The notes beneath the pieces are model-generated. The model saw nothing but the letters and a program-made list of their open reading frames with translations, was not told the origin of the DNA and did no database searches. A program made the position numbers and the translations under genes. A stretch of 64,000 nucleotides of DNA from Diadema setosum (lineage: Eukaryota > Echinodermata > Echinoidea > Diadematoida > Diadematidae), in the NCBI GenBank assembly GCA_033980235.1, contig CM067059.1, forward strand, positions 10,798,309 to 10,862,308, written 5' to 3'. Positions 47,701-58,100 of the stretch are shown in pieces. How positions within the stretch are numbered: the first letter of the stretch is position 1; every line of letters begins with the position of its first letter.

Positions 47701-49929
47701 ATCAAAACTGCATCACATGATGACCCAAAATTAATTCTCTCAAGAAATTGAAACTGATGTTTAAACAATGAAAGTACTTGACTAGTGTTCATACCACAGG
47801 ATGTGCATTTTGTAAACTTGTCCATTCATCCCTCGTCACATATCTGTATCCATGATCAAAACTGCATCACATGACAATCCAAATCCTCTCAAGAAACTTA
47901 AAGGACAAGTTCACCTTCATAAACATAAGGATTGAGAGAATGCAGCAATATTTCAGTGAAAGTTTGAGGAAAATTGGACAATTGATGTTGGAACCGCTGG
48001 ATGAGGAGACTACTAAGGCTCGTGATGTCATACGAGTACAACAGTATAAAGAAAATGTAAAGAAAATTCAACACATTTTCACTTTTTTCGCATAATAAAA
48101 GAGCACTTGACTTGCCTCTTTCAAAAGGCAATGGGAATACTATACCCATAACATATGTCAGTAACGAGTCAATTGAATGTGTACTTTTTTCAAAAGATGA
48201 AATTTTGTGATATTCTCTTTATATTTTCCTTATATTGTTGTACGCATGTGACATCACACACTGCAGTAGTCTTCTCATCCAGCGGTGACTGCACAAAAAC
48301 TTCAAAAATTCATAACTTTTGAACGGATTGTCCGATTTTCCTCAAACTTTCAATGATGTGTTCTACTAATATTGCTACATTCTCTCAATCCTTATGTTAA
48401 TGAAGGTGAACTTGTCCTTTAAACTCTGATGCTGAACATTGCAAGTAATTGGCGTTCATACCACAGGATTTCACTGTTAGCAGCTTCCCTCCATCTGGTA
48501 CTGCACTTGGCAACCTCACAGAGGTCACTCACGGAGAGGTACATGAAGACCCTGTCTACCAATTCCGCTGGGAGGTACTCGGTGAAATCAACGGCAAGCA
48601 GGGGTTCAAGTTTTGCATACAGTGCTTTGATCTGAAAAGGCTAAAACATAAAAAAAAAATACAAAATTGAAACACGAATCACGAGGTGGCGATGAACTGC
48701 TTTTAATTAGAGCTGTACTGGTAACTATGGGCAGTACAAAAATGATTAAATCTTTCAGTCACTTTCCTTGTGAAATAAACAGGTGGAACCATTTCAGGGA
48801 TGATATAGTTTCGGTTGAGATGAGGCATCATGTTTCAAAATTTCATGTGAGATAATGAGAAACCTCTTATGAAATATCAAAGAGCATACACTTCTAAGAG
48901 GAATTCAAAGTTTACTTGATGAAAATTGGTCTTGAAATGCCTGAGATATCCAAAACAAAGCAAATAATTCCTCTTAGAATTGTATGCTCTTTAGTATTTC
49001 ATAAGTGGTTCCTAATTATCTCACAGACAGTTAAAAGCTGAATCCCCATCTTGACCAAAACTAAACCATACCTTTAATTATAATGAATTCAAGCTTTCAT
49101 TGCTGATGATCCGTAAAATGCAACAAACATGCCAGTGAATTTAATACTTGATATGTGAATCTAAAACTTCATATCTAAAAAAATTAATTAATCAATCTGA
49201 AAATTAGAGGACATTGTCATAAGTGATCACAATTACACACTGTCCCTGCCCATCATACCTTCTAGATCTTGTTTGAATGTGACAATTTTAGTATTCAGTT
49301 TCTTTGTTTGTTTGTTCACTTGTTTTTTCTTCTTCTTCCTTTGAATCCTTATTCAGCATTTATTGACATCGCCATTTGCCATTTGGCCTTCTTCGCCCGT
49401 CAACATCACAGCATCACTGATCAATTGGCTATTCAATTGTGGGAACCACTTCCTTCAAACCACTGTTGCCTCATGTAAAGTGCCTAGTCTATACACCCAC
49501 TCTCGGTTCGGTAGGCCTGCAACGTTGCAGGCTGCAACTTTCATCATCCCCATCCCCTCCTCCTCATCATCAGCATTTTCCTCAAGACAGCTACCACCAT
49601 ACCATCTCTATCAAAATCTTCCTTTTTGTGTAATTGTTACGTTCATCTCAATTAATGGTCATATAGACTGGTGTCCTGAATCCATTAACATCATCTCATT
49701 ATCAAAATGTCTCTGGTAATCACCATACTTTTCACTGCAGCGACAAACCAAATAAACCCCATTTACCACATGTCCGCCGCGTAAACGCATGCCCACCCCA
49801 GGCGTACGGCCCACCACCACATCCCTCAACCACAGCACCGCGCTCCGCCAGCGCCGCCGGCGCCGGTGCGGCAAACTACCCGACGGTACCTACTAGCCGG
49901 ATCACATCTTCATCGTTTGTACCTTGCAT
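35905..49929 (-). CDS. F-box and WD40-repeat protein, probable SCF ubiquitin-ligase substrate receptor
   Basis: Exons in transcript order: 49894-49929, 48462-48631, 46890-47047, 46101-46262, 45560-45678, 44848-44999, 43145-43217, 41671-41782, 40453-40577, 39740-39815, 38105-38220, 35905-36033 (TAG at 35905-35907). Phases agree and give 475 residues. An F-box lies at about 29-70 (LPAELVDRVFMYLS...CSTRW). A W-x-x-x-Y...NW..G linker (RWKEVYMRAH, NWALGRYK) as in FBXW7 and beta-TrCP precedes about seven WD40 blades, recognisable as GH...SGSxDxTVRxW (for example SGSRDRTVRIW, STSWDTTVRVW, SGSADSTVRLW). By family rule the F-box binds SKP1 and the propeller binds a phosphodegron. I cannot assign it to a named vertebrate orthologue. 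Exon 1 (MQGTNDEDVIRL) is inferred from its phase-0 fit and the GTAGGT donor. Divergent from B3GALNT2, convergent with COQ8A. Confidence 0.9.
36127..36790. repeat. GATA/GACA-rich simple repeat region
   Basis: Degenerate tandem AGATGGATAGATAGA and GAGAGA units through most of the interval, in the last FBXW intron right next to exon 12. Open frames read through it in reverse are low complexity (SIYLS..) and not genes. Confidence 0.8.
37241..37745. repeat. About 500-bp interspersed repeat, copy 2 (uninterrupted)
   Basis: Direct repeat of 31540-32214 in the same orientation, without the MITE. It sits in the last intron of the F-box gene. Sequences beyond either edge do not match, so this is an interspersed repeat rather than a tandem duplication of the gene end. 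Confidence 0.8.
37975..38060 (-). repeat. Possible tRNA-derived SINE fragment
   Basis: On the minus strand, CTGGTTCAAGTCTAGC (around 38016-38031) looks like a T-arm/B box, preceded by ACACCATGGATTC...GTGAAGTCC, which resembles a tRNA anticodon region. No full cloverleaf and no clear A box. Low confidence. Confidence 0.3.
38221..38520 (-). repeat. ACAGGTGTGAAAA minisatellite beside FBXW exon 11
   Basis: Six CAGGTG sites (38243, 38336, 38379, 38402, 38470, 38511) within short variable units of the form ACAGGTGTGAAAAA, starting immediately at the exon 11 acceptor. The complementary-orientation relative is at 42488-42925. Confidence 0.65.
38750..39340. mobile_element. MITE with AGCCAGGTTCACACGTAC ends and 3-bp ATT duplication
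   Basis: Ends AGCCAGGTTCACACGTAC and GTACGTGTGAACCCGGCT, flanked by ATT on both sides (38747-38749, 39341-39343). The interior repeats ATTAGCGGGATA and its complement at least six times, together with GATCGCGATC-type palindromes. In the F-box intron between exons 10 and 11. Confidence 0.82.
39468..39510. repeat. (TA)n microsatellite
   Basis: About 21 TA units in the FBXW intron between exons 10 and 11. Confidence 0.9.
40622..40905. mobile_element. MITE with long AACTTAATTTAAGAT arms
   Basis: GTTTCATGAAGTCGAACTTA on the left; TTAAGTTTGACTTAAATTC on the right; inner arms ACTAAAAATTATGGTATGC / GCATACCATAATTTTTAGT are perfectly inverted. In the F-box intron between exons 8 and 9. Confidence 0.75.
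41183..41629. mobile_element. MITE with AATAAGCCAGTTCGGAGTT ends
   Basis: GAATAAGCCAGTTCGGAGTT at the left; AACTCCGAACTGGCTTATT at the right; GGTCATTCGGACCA occurs twice inside, near both ends. 447 bp. Its right end is 42 bp from FBXW exon 8. Confidence 0.78.
42488..42925 (+). repeat. CACACCTGTTGTATGTTTTG minisatellite in the FBXW intron between exons 7 and 8
   Basis: Degenerate units of about 131-146 bp with CACACCTGTTGTAT, TTTTGTCAAACCCATTG, CCCCCCTTCCATGTGG and CATTCCATGTGTTGTATA. Six CACCTG sites (42566, 42609, 42710, 42818, 42842, 42918). Orientation is opposite to the array at 38221-38520. Confidence 0.65.
43247..43826. mobile_element. Transposon-like element with GTCAGACTGG ends and an internal 130-bp tandem duplication
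   Basis: Inverted ends GTGTGGTCAGACTGG and CTGGCAGTCTGGCCATGC, both followed inward by AAGATCAA...AAGTTTAAGATCA. A 130-bp unit is repeated in tandem (43511-43640 and 43641-43770) with only a few differences. The left end is 30 bp from the acceptor side of FBXW exon 7. Confidence 0.75.
44219..44284. repeat. (CAGA)n-(AC)n compound microsatellite
   Basis: CAGA units followed by about a dozen AC units, in the FBXW intron between exons 6 and 7. Confidence 0.88.
44699..44788. repeat. (CAA)n and (GA)n microsatellites
   Basis: CAACAA units at 44700-44722, then an AGAG tract of about 45 bp at 44740-44785, in the FBXW intron 60 bp from exon 6. Confidence 0.88.
45350..45480. mobile_element. Truncated relative of the family C MITE
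   Basis: AAAGAGCACTTGACTTACCTCTT ... AACAAGTCAAGGGAATGTGTACTTTT follows the same order as the centre of the element at 47898-48422 (about 48097-48190). The ends are missing. Located in an intron of the F-box gene, downstream of exon 6 in plus coordinates. Confidence 0.55.
47898..48422. mobile_element. TTAA-flanked MITE, family C
   Basis: Inverted termini TTAAAGGACAAGTTCACCTT / AAGGTGAACTTGTCCTTTAA, continuing into ATAAGGATTGAGAGAATG on both sides, with TTAA borders. About 525 bp, in FBXW intron 2, ending only 40 bp from the exon 2 donor (48461). A related core (GAGCACTTGACTTACCTCTT) recurs at about 45350-45480, so the family has a second, truncated copy. Confidence 0.82.
48790..49078. mobile_element. 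Diverged family B MITE copy
   Basis: Inverted repeat with the same inner blocks as 61302-61692: GAGATAATGAGAAACCTCTT on the left, and AGAATTGTATGCTCTTTAGT and CCTAATTATCTCAC on the right. The right end ACCATACCTTTAA keeps the TTAA border; the left end is mutated. In FBXW intron 1. Confidence 0.65.
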
Positions 49930-50228
49930 CTTGAAAGCAACTGTAACAGTATCCCGGTTTGCTGGTCCTGCGTGCAGTCATCAAACCAAGATATCACAGT
50001 TTCCATATGATCCTCAAAGCACTTCATATTTTCTTAAACTAACACTACAGCCACTTCCTGTCATAACAAGACCGATGTGGTTGTTGTTGCGAAACAGAAA
50101 CAGCTGCAAGTGTCAGGTGATCACGACCGGACGATCCCATCAACCGCCCGGGGAAAGTGCCTCGTCAGGAAAAATGTCTGCGCCCATGACACTCAGCGGA
50201 ACGTGATCGTGCTACAAATGAGCTGAAA
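49930..50228. promoter_or_regulatory. Short bidirectional promoter between FBXW and B3GALNT2
   Basis: The two start codons (minus 49929, plus 50229) are separated by 299 bp, enough for only one shared promoter. The interval is richer in CpG than the introns. An ETS-type CCACTTCCTG is at 50051-50060. The B3GALNT2 start lies inside AAAATGGCGGG (50226-50236), which fits the YY1 motif often found just downstream of transcription starts. Motif identities are seen; function is inferred from position. Confidence 0.55.
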
Positions 50229-51713
50229 ATGGCGGGTTGGCCGTCTGTTTTAGTTGCCATTGGTGTTGCACTGGCCGTAATTGTGGTCAACGAGGAGAGT
50301 ATGTATAATCGACGGCGAAGTCGAAGTGGAAATCCAGGTAAATTTGAGCAGTGCTGAGTCAAGTCCACGTCAGCAAATAGCTCAGTCCTACATGTAATTT
50401 TTGGTGTGTTGTTCAACAGCTTTCCTAAGCTGGTGTAAAGTTAGACTCTAGGCCTAGTTGATTTGTTTCCCAAGCAACGTCTTTCATTCAAGAGTCCATC
50501 AGTGGTTCAGCTGTATTCCTACTACTATGCGATATGTGCTGTTGTCTGTTCACTTTTTCCTGTGAGTGACATAAAGAAATGTTATGCAAATCTTTTCGGT
50601 TCTTATTAACCTTGTTGACCATGTTGACAAAGAAAGAGTGATACGTAAAAATTAAGTTTACTGTAAATGTAAAGTTACTTGTTCATCACATTCGTTTAAC
50701 TACAATATCTGCCTTATAAGTGAAATTCTCCAGTCAGTAGTACCAAAAACTTATCAACAAAATATGATATCTGTTATGTGACATTATGTCCACCTGTGTT
50801 CTGTCACAAATGAATATGTATGATCATGATGATATTTATTTCCCCCTCTTGTCACAATCGAATTTTGCAGCAACAAATATTGTGATTATTCATATTAGTT
50901 TGGTGTAGATTTTCCATTTTGATTTGCCTTATTCATAACTGATGTCAGCATCAGCTTTAGCATGCAAGATGTAAGAATAATTATACAAACAGCAGTGGAC
51001 AGTGCTAAAGAGTTGCTAGCCGTGTTTGCAGTTATCGCAAATCTGAAAAATATGCATGTTGTATTAATAGTTTAGGTCTATTTGTTTTTTGTAATATCAA
51101 TTTATAATCATTGCCCTTCTTTGTCCTTATTTCAAAGGTAAACACAACCACCAGACGAAGTGTGACATATTCCTTGCTATACTATCTGCCAGAGACCACT
51201 TTGAACAAAGGAAAGCTGTGCGAGACACATGGCTGGGATACATTCGCACTCATCCAAAATGGAAAAAGAGGTATAATGTTCCCACATAGTGAAATGACAC
51301 ATTCTGTGAATGATATTCCACGAAACTCAAAGTCTAGCACAGTGTTTTGTAAAGCATGGATTTTCAAGTGTGTTCTGGTACACCATCATTCTTTGCAGGA
51401 CATAATGATCTGCTAGACACTATTTACATACCTTTTGAGAGCAGTATTCATAAATATTAGGATGTTTCTCAAATGCCAACTGCAACAACATTGCAGATTG
51501 TGCATTTCATGCATTTCAGTCCAGTTTCATTTGAGGGTTGCATTCATTTCTCCTGCTCTAGTTGGCCAAGAGCACCTGGGAGGCCAATTACTTAATTTTT
51601 TATTACTATAATGGTCTTTAAATAAAGTTTGTAAATTGTTCCAGATTGTGAAAGAGCAGCGTACAGTGCACTATGAACTGAAAATGAGAAACTGCTATAG
51701 CACGAACTACACA

Positions 51714-51779
<66 letters not shown>

Positions 51780-52131
51780 ATATATATATAATGGTATTAT
51801 TATCCGCCTGTTGGAATAAGAGCATGAAGACAATGAAGACAAACAAGTTGACATAATGCATTAGAATCCAACTTCATTTATTTGTAAACCAAATTTTCGA
51901 CCCTTGCACGGATCTTCCTCAGGGTAACAGTGCGCAGTACACTGTTGACATTTAACAATGTTAAATATTGATATGTTAAATGTTAATATGTTATGTTTGT
52001 TGTTGCTGGTGCATTTGTTCAGATTCTGTTACCCTGAGGAAGATCCGTGCAAGGGTCGAAAATTTGGTTTACAAATAAATGAAGTTGGATTCTAATGCAT
52101 TATGTCAACTTGTTTGTCTTCATCATCTTGA

Positions 52132-52191
<60 letters not shown>

Positions 52192-55100
52192 TAAAGTTAA
52201 GCTGGAGTGAGCGTACTTCACTAAGTGCTGCATACTGGGAGTCCCAGGTATTAGATAATCAAACTGTAGAGGCATGAACCAGTGAAATACAAGCAAAAAC
52301 AAACTTGTTCATCTAGAAATCTTTCTGTTGAAGAATGAACATAAGCATGTACTATGTGAGAAAGTCAAAATATTGTGTGCATTTGTTCAGATTCTGTGTT
52401 TTAACAGATCCTGTTTGGCATTCATTTCAGTTTCCTGTAAAAACGATTATGATCAATCCAAAATTTTTATTGAGAAGTTGCGCTTGAAAAAATTATATAT
52501 ATGAATTAAAGATTGGAATGATTGAGAATTTCTTTTCATAATCTGTTTGTGTGTTTGATACAGTGTATTTGCAATGTTTTCTTAGGAAGTCACTGTTAGA
52601 GTAAAATTTCTATTCCACATTTTCAGGCTTTCTTTAACTTGTTGAAGGCCAACTAGAGTCTTTTATTGAGTATTTTGTTTCATTTGATTGTTTTCATTAC
52701 TAAAGGATATGCAGCAAGTTTGTGGTAGGCAACCGCTCATGTCATCTTCCCCTTGACTACCGGCGAGACCCATATTCCTGCAGCCCTCTCAACATCACAA
52801 AATCAGGTGAGTGAAATGCACCAATGTCAAGCGAAATTATGTAAGAATGATAGAGGCATTAATGCTGTATAAAGTCCACTGATTGAAGCCCTAGGGATTC
52901 TCTACACATAGTCGTTGTTGTTTTTTTAATTATGTATTCATTTATTACCATTATTATTATTTATTTATTTATTTGCCATATGCGTTTGTTTTGGTCCTGA
53001 AAATATTTGCCTATATATTTTCTTTAATTTTTTTTTTTTTTTTTATAATTTCCTAAAAGACATTCTTGGTATATTCCAGTCCAAATGTACACAAAATTAA
53101 GATGGGTTAAAAACTGTTGGTCTTGCCTCATTTACAACTGTGATGAATATATCACATAATCACGAATGAGAAATGTCTTGTAGAAAATAAGGATTACCAA
53201 TGTTCATATGATATGTGCTGTGTTATTAGTGGCTGTGTCGGAGAGATGAACAGCTTTGACATTAATTAAAAGGGAAGATTTGTGGATTTGACAATTAGAA
53301 GTGGTCATGTTACCCATAGTGTTAGTCTTTGGTCAATAAAAAGTTAGTATCTGTAACTGATAAAGATGCAAGTGTCATTTCCAGTTGAACTGTCAACATT
53401 TAATGAAGCACTGATCTTATGGGAAATATTTTTAAAGGTGTTAATAAGCAAGAAAAGATGAAGGGTTAAGCAGTAAAGAGAACCAGAAACAAAGAAGTTT
53501 GTTCCCTATATGTCCCTCTCAGAGATTTATAATATGAACCGTATGTCAACAAAAAATTACAACGGGGCCCTCCACAATGATATCTTTAGAAATAGTGAAT
53601 CAATCTAAATACAAATTCAGGATATGAAACTATAACTCATTGCCCACATCTTACAGAAAACCCCATTCGATTTTCTTCAGTGGTCAAAGAGAAATGAGGA
53701 ATTTTCTAGAGGATGTCGGGAATCTCTTCCATCCAAATTCTGTCTATTATTCACACACAAGAGCATTGAATTGCTAAAATTGGAAGAATCAGACTCATGA
53801 CAAGTAGCATTTAAAAGAATTAATCATATTTGGTGTTATCAATGTGAACATCTGATTGTAATTTTTGGGGGACCTACTGCAGTAAGTCACCCCAAAAATT
53901 ACAAATAGATTTTGGAATTGATAACACCCAATATGATCGACCTGTTTAAATGCTACTTCAGAGTCTTGAAATAAAACATTTTAGCTCTATTTTGCAGAAA
54001 ACCACATTCAATTTGGTTAAGCGGTCACAGAGAAATGTGGATTGTTGTAAAGCATGTCATGAGTCTGATTCTTCCAATTTTAGTAATTCAATGCTCTTGT
54101 GTGTGAATAATAGACAGAATTTGGACGGAAGAGATTACCGACATCCTCTACAAAATTCCTCATTTCTCTTTGACCACTGAAGCAAATTGAATGGGGTTTT
54201 CTGTAAGATGTGGGCAATGAGTTATAGTTTCATACACTGAATTTGTATTTAGATTGATTCATTATTTTTAAAGATATCATTACGGAGGGCCTTGTTGTAA
54301 TTTTTTGGGGGGACATACTGTATACCGGTATTCATCTAAAGTTGTTGATCCCTGGAAAGACACTCTTGAGGTCATATTATGAAATGAAGTAATTGCTCCA
54401 GTTGTTATTTGTTAACTTTATCTCTTTGAACAAAATAGCATGAGGCCATTTTTGATGTTGTTGAAGCAGAAACTTATCACATATAAACACTAACACAAAT
54501 AATGCCATCCCTGATGTAATGTGTTGAAATTGAACTGTCTGACATCGCAGACAACCTTCACTAGGATGAAGTGAAACTCCAGTGAACTTTTAATCATCAC
54601 TGACACTTCTGTGACCTCTCATTGCAGAGGCAGATCCAGGAATTCCATAAAAGGGGGGGGGGGTGGGGCGCAAACAATATTTCTGGTGCTACTTCCAGGT
54701 TTCATCTCTTTTTTTTTTTCTTTTTCTTTCTTTTGATTTAATAACCCAAATAAAGGGGGGGGGGGGGGCACACCCGGTGCACCCCCCTCTGGATCCGCCA
54801 CTGCATTGTAACATGTGATGAGGAGGAGCAGTAGTTTCATTTTGAGTGATATATAGTGACACTAGGAATGCAGTTTATTCCTCGATTGTGTGGCCAAATG
54901 GCTGAAATTATGAATTTTTACTTCAGCCCCTTTTAAAGATTACTGAAAAGGACATTTGATATGCATGAAAACAGTCCAATCATTGAACAATTATTTGCTG
55001 TTAGAAATGTTATAATGGCACCTTGCATTTGAAAAGATAAGTGTTCAAAAAGAAGAAAAAAAGAAAGAAATGTGTGTGACATTTTCATTGGCTAATAGAA

Positions 55101-58100
55101 ATATCCTGCATTGTTCTGATCTGCAAGAATGTCATACTCTAATTTCGGCATGCATATTGCAAATATTGCCTATATTTTATATTCTCGGACAAATGCTTCA
55201 TTTAAAGGGGATGGCTAGTAACTGATCAGTTGGAATCAGTGGGAATGCTGGAGGATGATTGTTCCAATCCTTGTGGGATTCATTTAAGAGTACATTATAT
55301 ATCTATTGTTGTGTGAAAATTATTTGCTTCAGAATGGTCTCATAATCAAGTAATGTGCAATTTAATGTTTCCAGGTTAGCGTGCCTGGTCAGTGACGGGG
55401 CATTAATCTACACATTACTTGAATATGAGACCGTTACTTGAATATGAGACCGTTCTGAAGCAAACGATTTTCACACAACAGTAGATATATAATGTACTCT
55501 TAAATGAATCCCACAAGGATTGGAACAATCATCCCTCAGCATTCCCACTGATTCCCACTGATCGGTTACTAGCCATCCCCTTTAAAGATTGCTCTTCCTA
55601 TGGACCATTTTATATGACTGCCCTGTGCTCCATTACAATAATAATTTGAATTTTTGGCGTAGAGGAAAGCAGTGAATGTAATATTATCATAGTGACATCT
55701 TTGTTTGTGTGCTTGTTATGTATTTTCACCCCAGGAAGACAAAAGGACATTGTTGCCATGACCGTCATGAATGACACAGGAATACACAGACTGAGTTCTG
55801 GACCAATAGGTTTCGACTTCAAGGTAACCTCCCAATGAACGAATTACACTTGAAAGCAGCTGTATATGTTATGTACAACTGGATGGCACTGCCTGAGTAT
55901 TTGATTATCAAAAAGTGTATCCTTGCTGTTTCTTTAACCATTGTCAATAGTGTGACATTTTAGCTACAAAGAAAAACAAGCCATTAAGCATTTAACCCGT
56001 TCCATGCTGAATTCTGAAATCCCCATAGACTTAGTACACAGGCCACCAGGTTCCCATATGGAACGGGTTAAGTGGGTTCTTTGCATGCCTCAAAGGGCAG
56101 TCAGAAAATAAAAGAAACGTGTAAGAAATTGCCGTAAGAATAAATTAAGTTAGTTGTGATTTTCTTATAATCATATAATTTGTTTATATTTGAACCTTTT
56201 CAAGGAACATAATTTTCCTATATTTTTATGGTCATGGAAATTAAACTCATACCTTTCAATATGCCTTTTTCCGTAATATGCTGATGTCATACCTGCTACA
56301 CGTCAAGAAATACTACACAGCCCGGATATAATTGTTTTTACAGTACCTAGTGAAACTCATACATGAATTTATTGATTATGAAGCAATGAATCTATAGAGA
56401 TTATTTCACTGCAATATATATCAATATATTAACCCTAAAAAGACGGGGGGGGGGGGGGGGCCTAAAGGGCCCCCCCCTTAAGATCTCGGCCGTGGATCGC
56501 GCGATCGCCGCGGAAATTTGCACAATGGTAGTGTGCGATGTAATCTACAAGATCGTAAATTTGAATTTTCCAAAATAGTCTTCTTTTATTCTATTTTGAT
56601 TAATTATGCTAATTTATGCGAGAAATCAGACTTTTTTATCTAAATCAGTAAATAAAGCTCCAAAAGTGCTCATTTTTGGTCTTGATATTCTTTGTAGCAT
56701 TCTTAGCAAATGTACTTGAAAAAAAAATTCGGTATCAAAATTAATTTCTTATTTATTTTATTGTTTTATGAATTTCTTATGTATTTCTTTGTTTTTTCGA
56801 CCTTTTGTTTTTGTTGTTTTTTTTCAGCAAAATTTGTGGCAGACCCTTTTTGAAGCATAACATTACTAAAACAAATTGATTTTAGCCATTGAGAGTAAAA
56901 ATAAGCATATTTATATGAACCATATGATAAAACTCAATTTGTATTGACTTTGTACACAAAATCACATTTTTGAGCCATTTTCGGTCTCACGTGCATGTAC
57001 AAAAAGTTATGTAACTTCAGAACCGTACCCCCGGGCATCACAAATTTGGTGTCAAAATGTGCGGGAAACTCGAAAGAAAAAAGTCATAGAGCATCGCGGC
57101 GAGAGCATTGCGTGTTGCTGAGTAATCGCGCGAAATGTCGAGGGGGGGGGCCTTTTAGGCCCCCCCCCAGTCTTTTTAGGGTTAAACAGAACCTATTTTT
57201 GTTAAATACCAAATATGTTTTATCGCAATAAGATTATCCTCTGTTGAAAAAAAGTAGGCCATGTGGACAAATTCTAGAGCTGGTTTACTGTTATGAAAAA
57301 CATCTCCACAGAACTACTGCCCCCATCCTCTTATTGTCTTTTAATTTGTAAACCATGGCAACCAGGTGCACTATCCCATCATCCTTCACAAGCTGGGTGT
57401 GTTTGACTCGGCAGCAGACGGCATCAAGCATCCCCTCACTGTGGCCCTTTTTGACACTTGGAGGCAGGTCAGAGGCTTGATGTGTGTGGTTTTTACATTT
57501 ACTGGTATTTTATTTTTGTCTGTCATTTTTTTTTTTTTTTAAATGGGAGTGTCCACATCTAATTTTACTACATTTTGTACACAGTCTGTATTTGAACACT
57601 TACTGGAATTTATTTATTGCAATTCATTGTTGCTGCAATGCATTGTTAATTATTGTCTCTCATATTTTTTTTTCTATTTTTTTCATGGAGTTTGTCTACT
57701 TCCAATTTGACTACCTGGTACTCCTTTTACACATTGTGTACTTGGAACAGTTACTGGAATTCATTAGATGGTTACTTAAAGTCATTGTTAATCATTGTCT
57801 CTAGTTGTTTTTTCATGGGGTGTTCACATCTAATTTGACTCTTCTTTTACATGGTTGTATTTGAACAGTTGTGGGAATTCATTACAGATGATGACAAATT
57901 GTTAGTAAATATGTCTTGAGCAAGAATTAGAGTGACAGAGACGAAAAGAAGTTAAAAAAAAAAATAATAGGATGCTTTGAACTGTGTAGTGATTTACTGT
58001 TGGAGTAGAGAAGTAAAGTAATATTAGCATGGTTGTGTGACACATCCTTTTCAGAGTGGATCCAAGAGGGGATTTTCCTGGCAATTAATATTCAACTGCA

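Noticed and set aside
49261..49340. Alternative first exon of FBXW ending at a GTATGA donor near 49260
   Set aside because: It ends in phase 1 and would put the F-box exon in a frame with an early stop, and it has no in-frame ATG.
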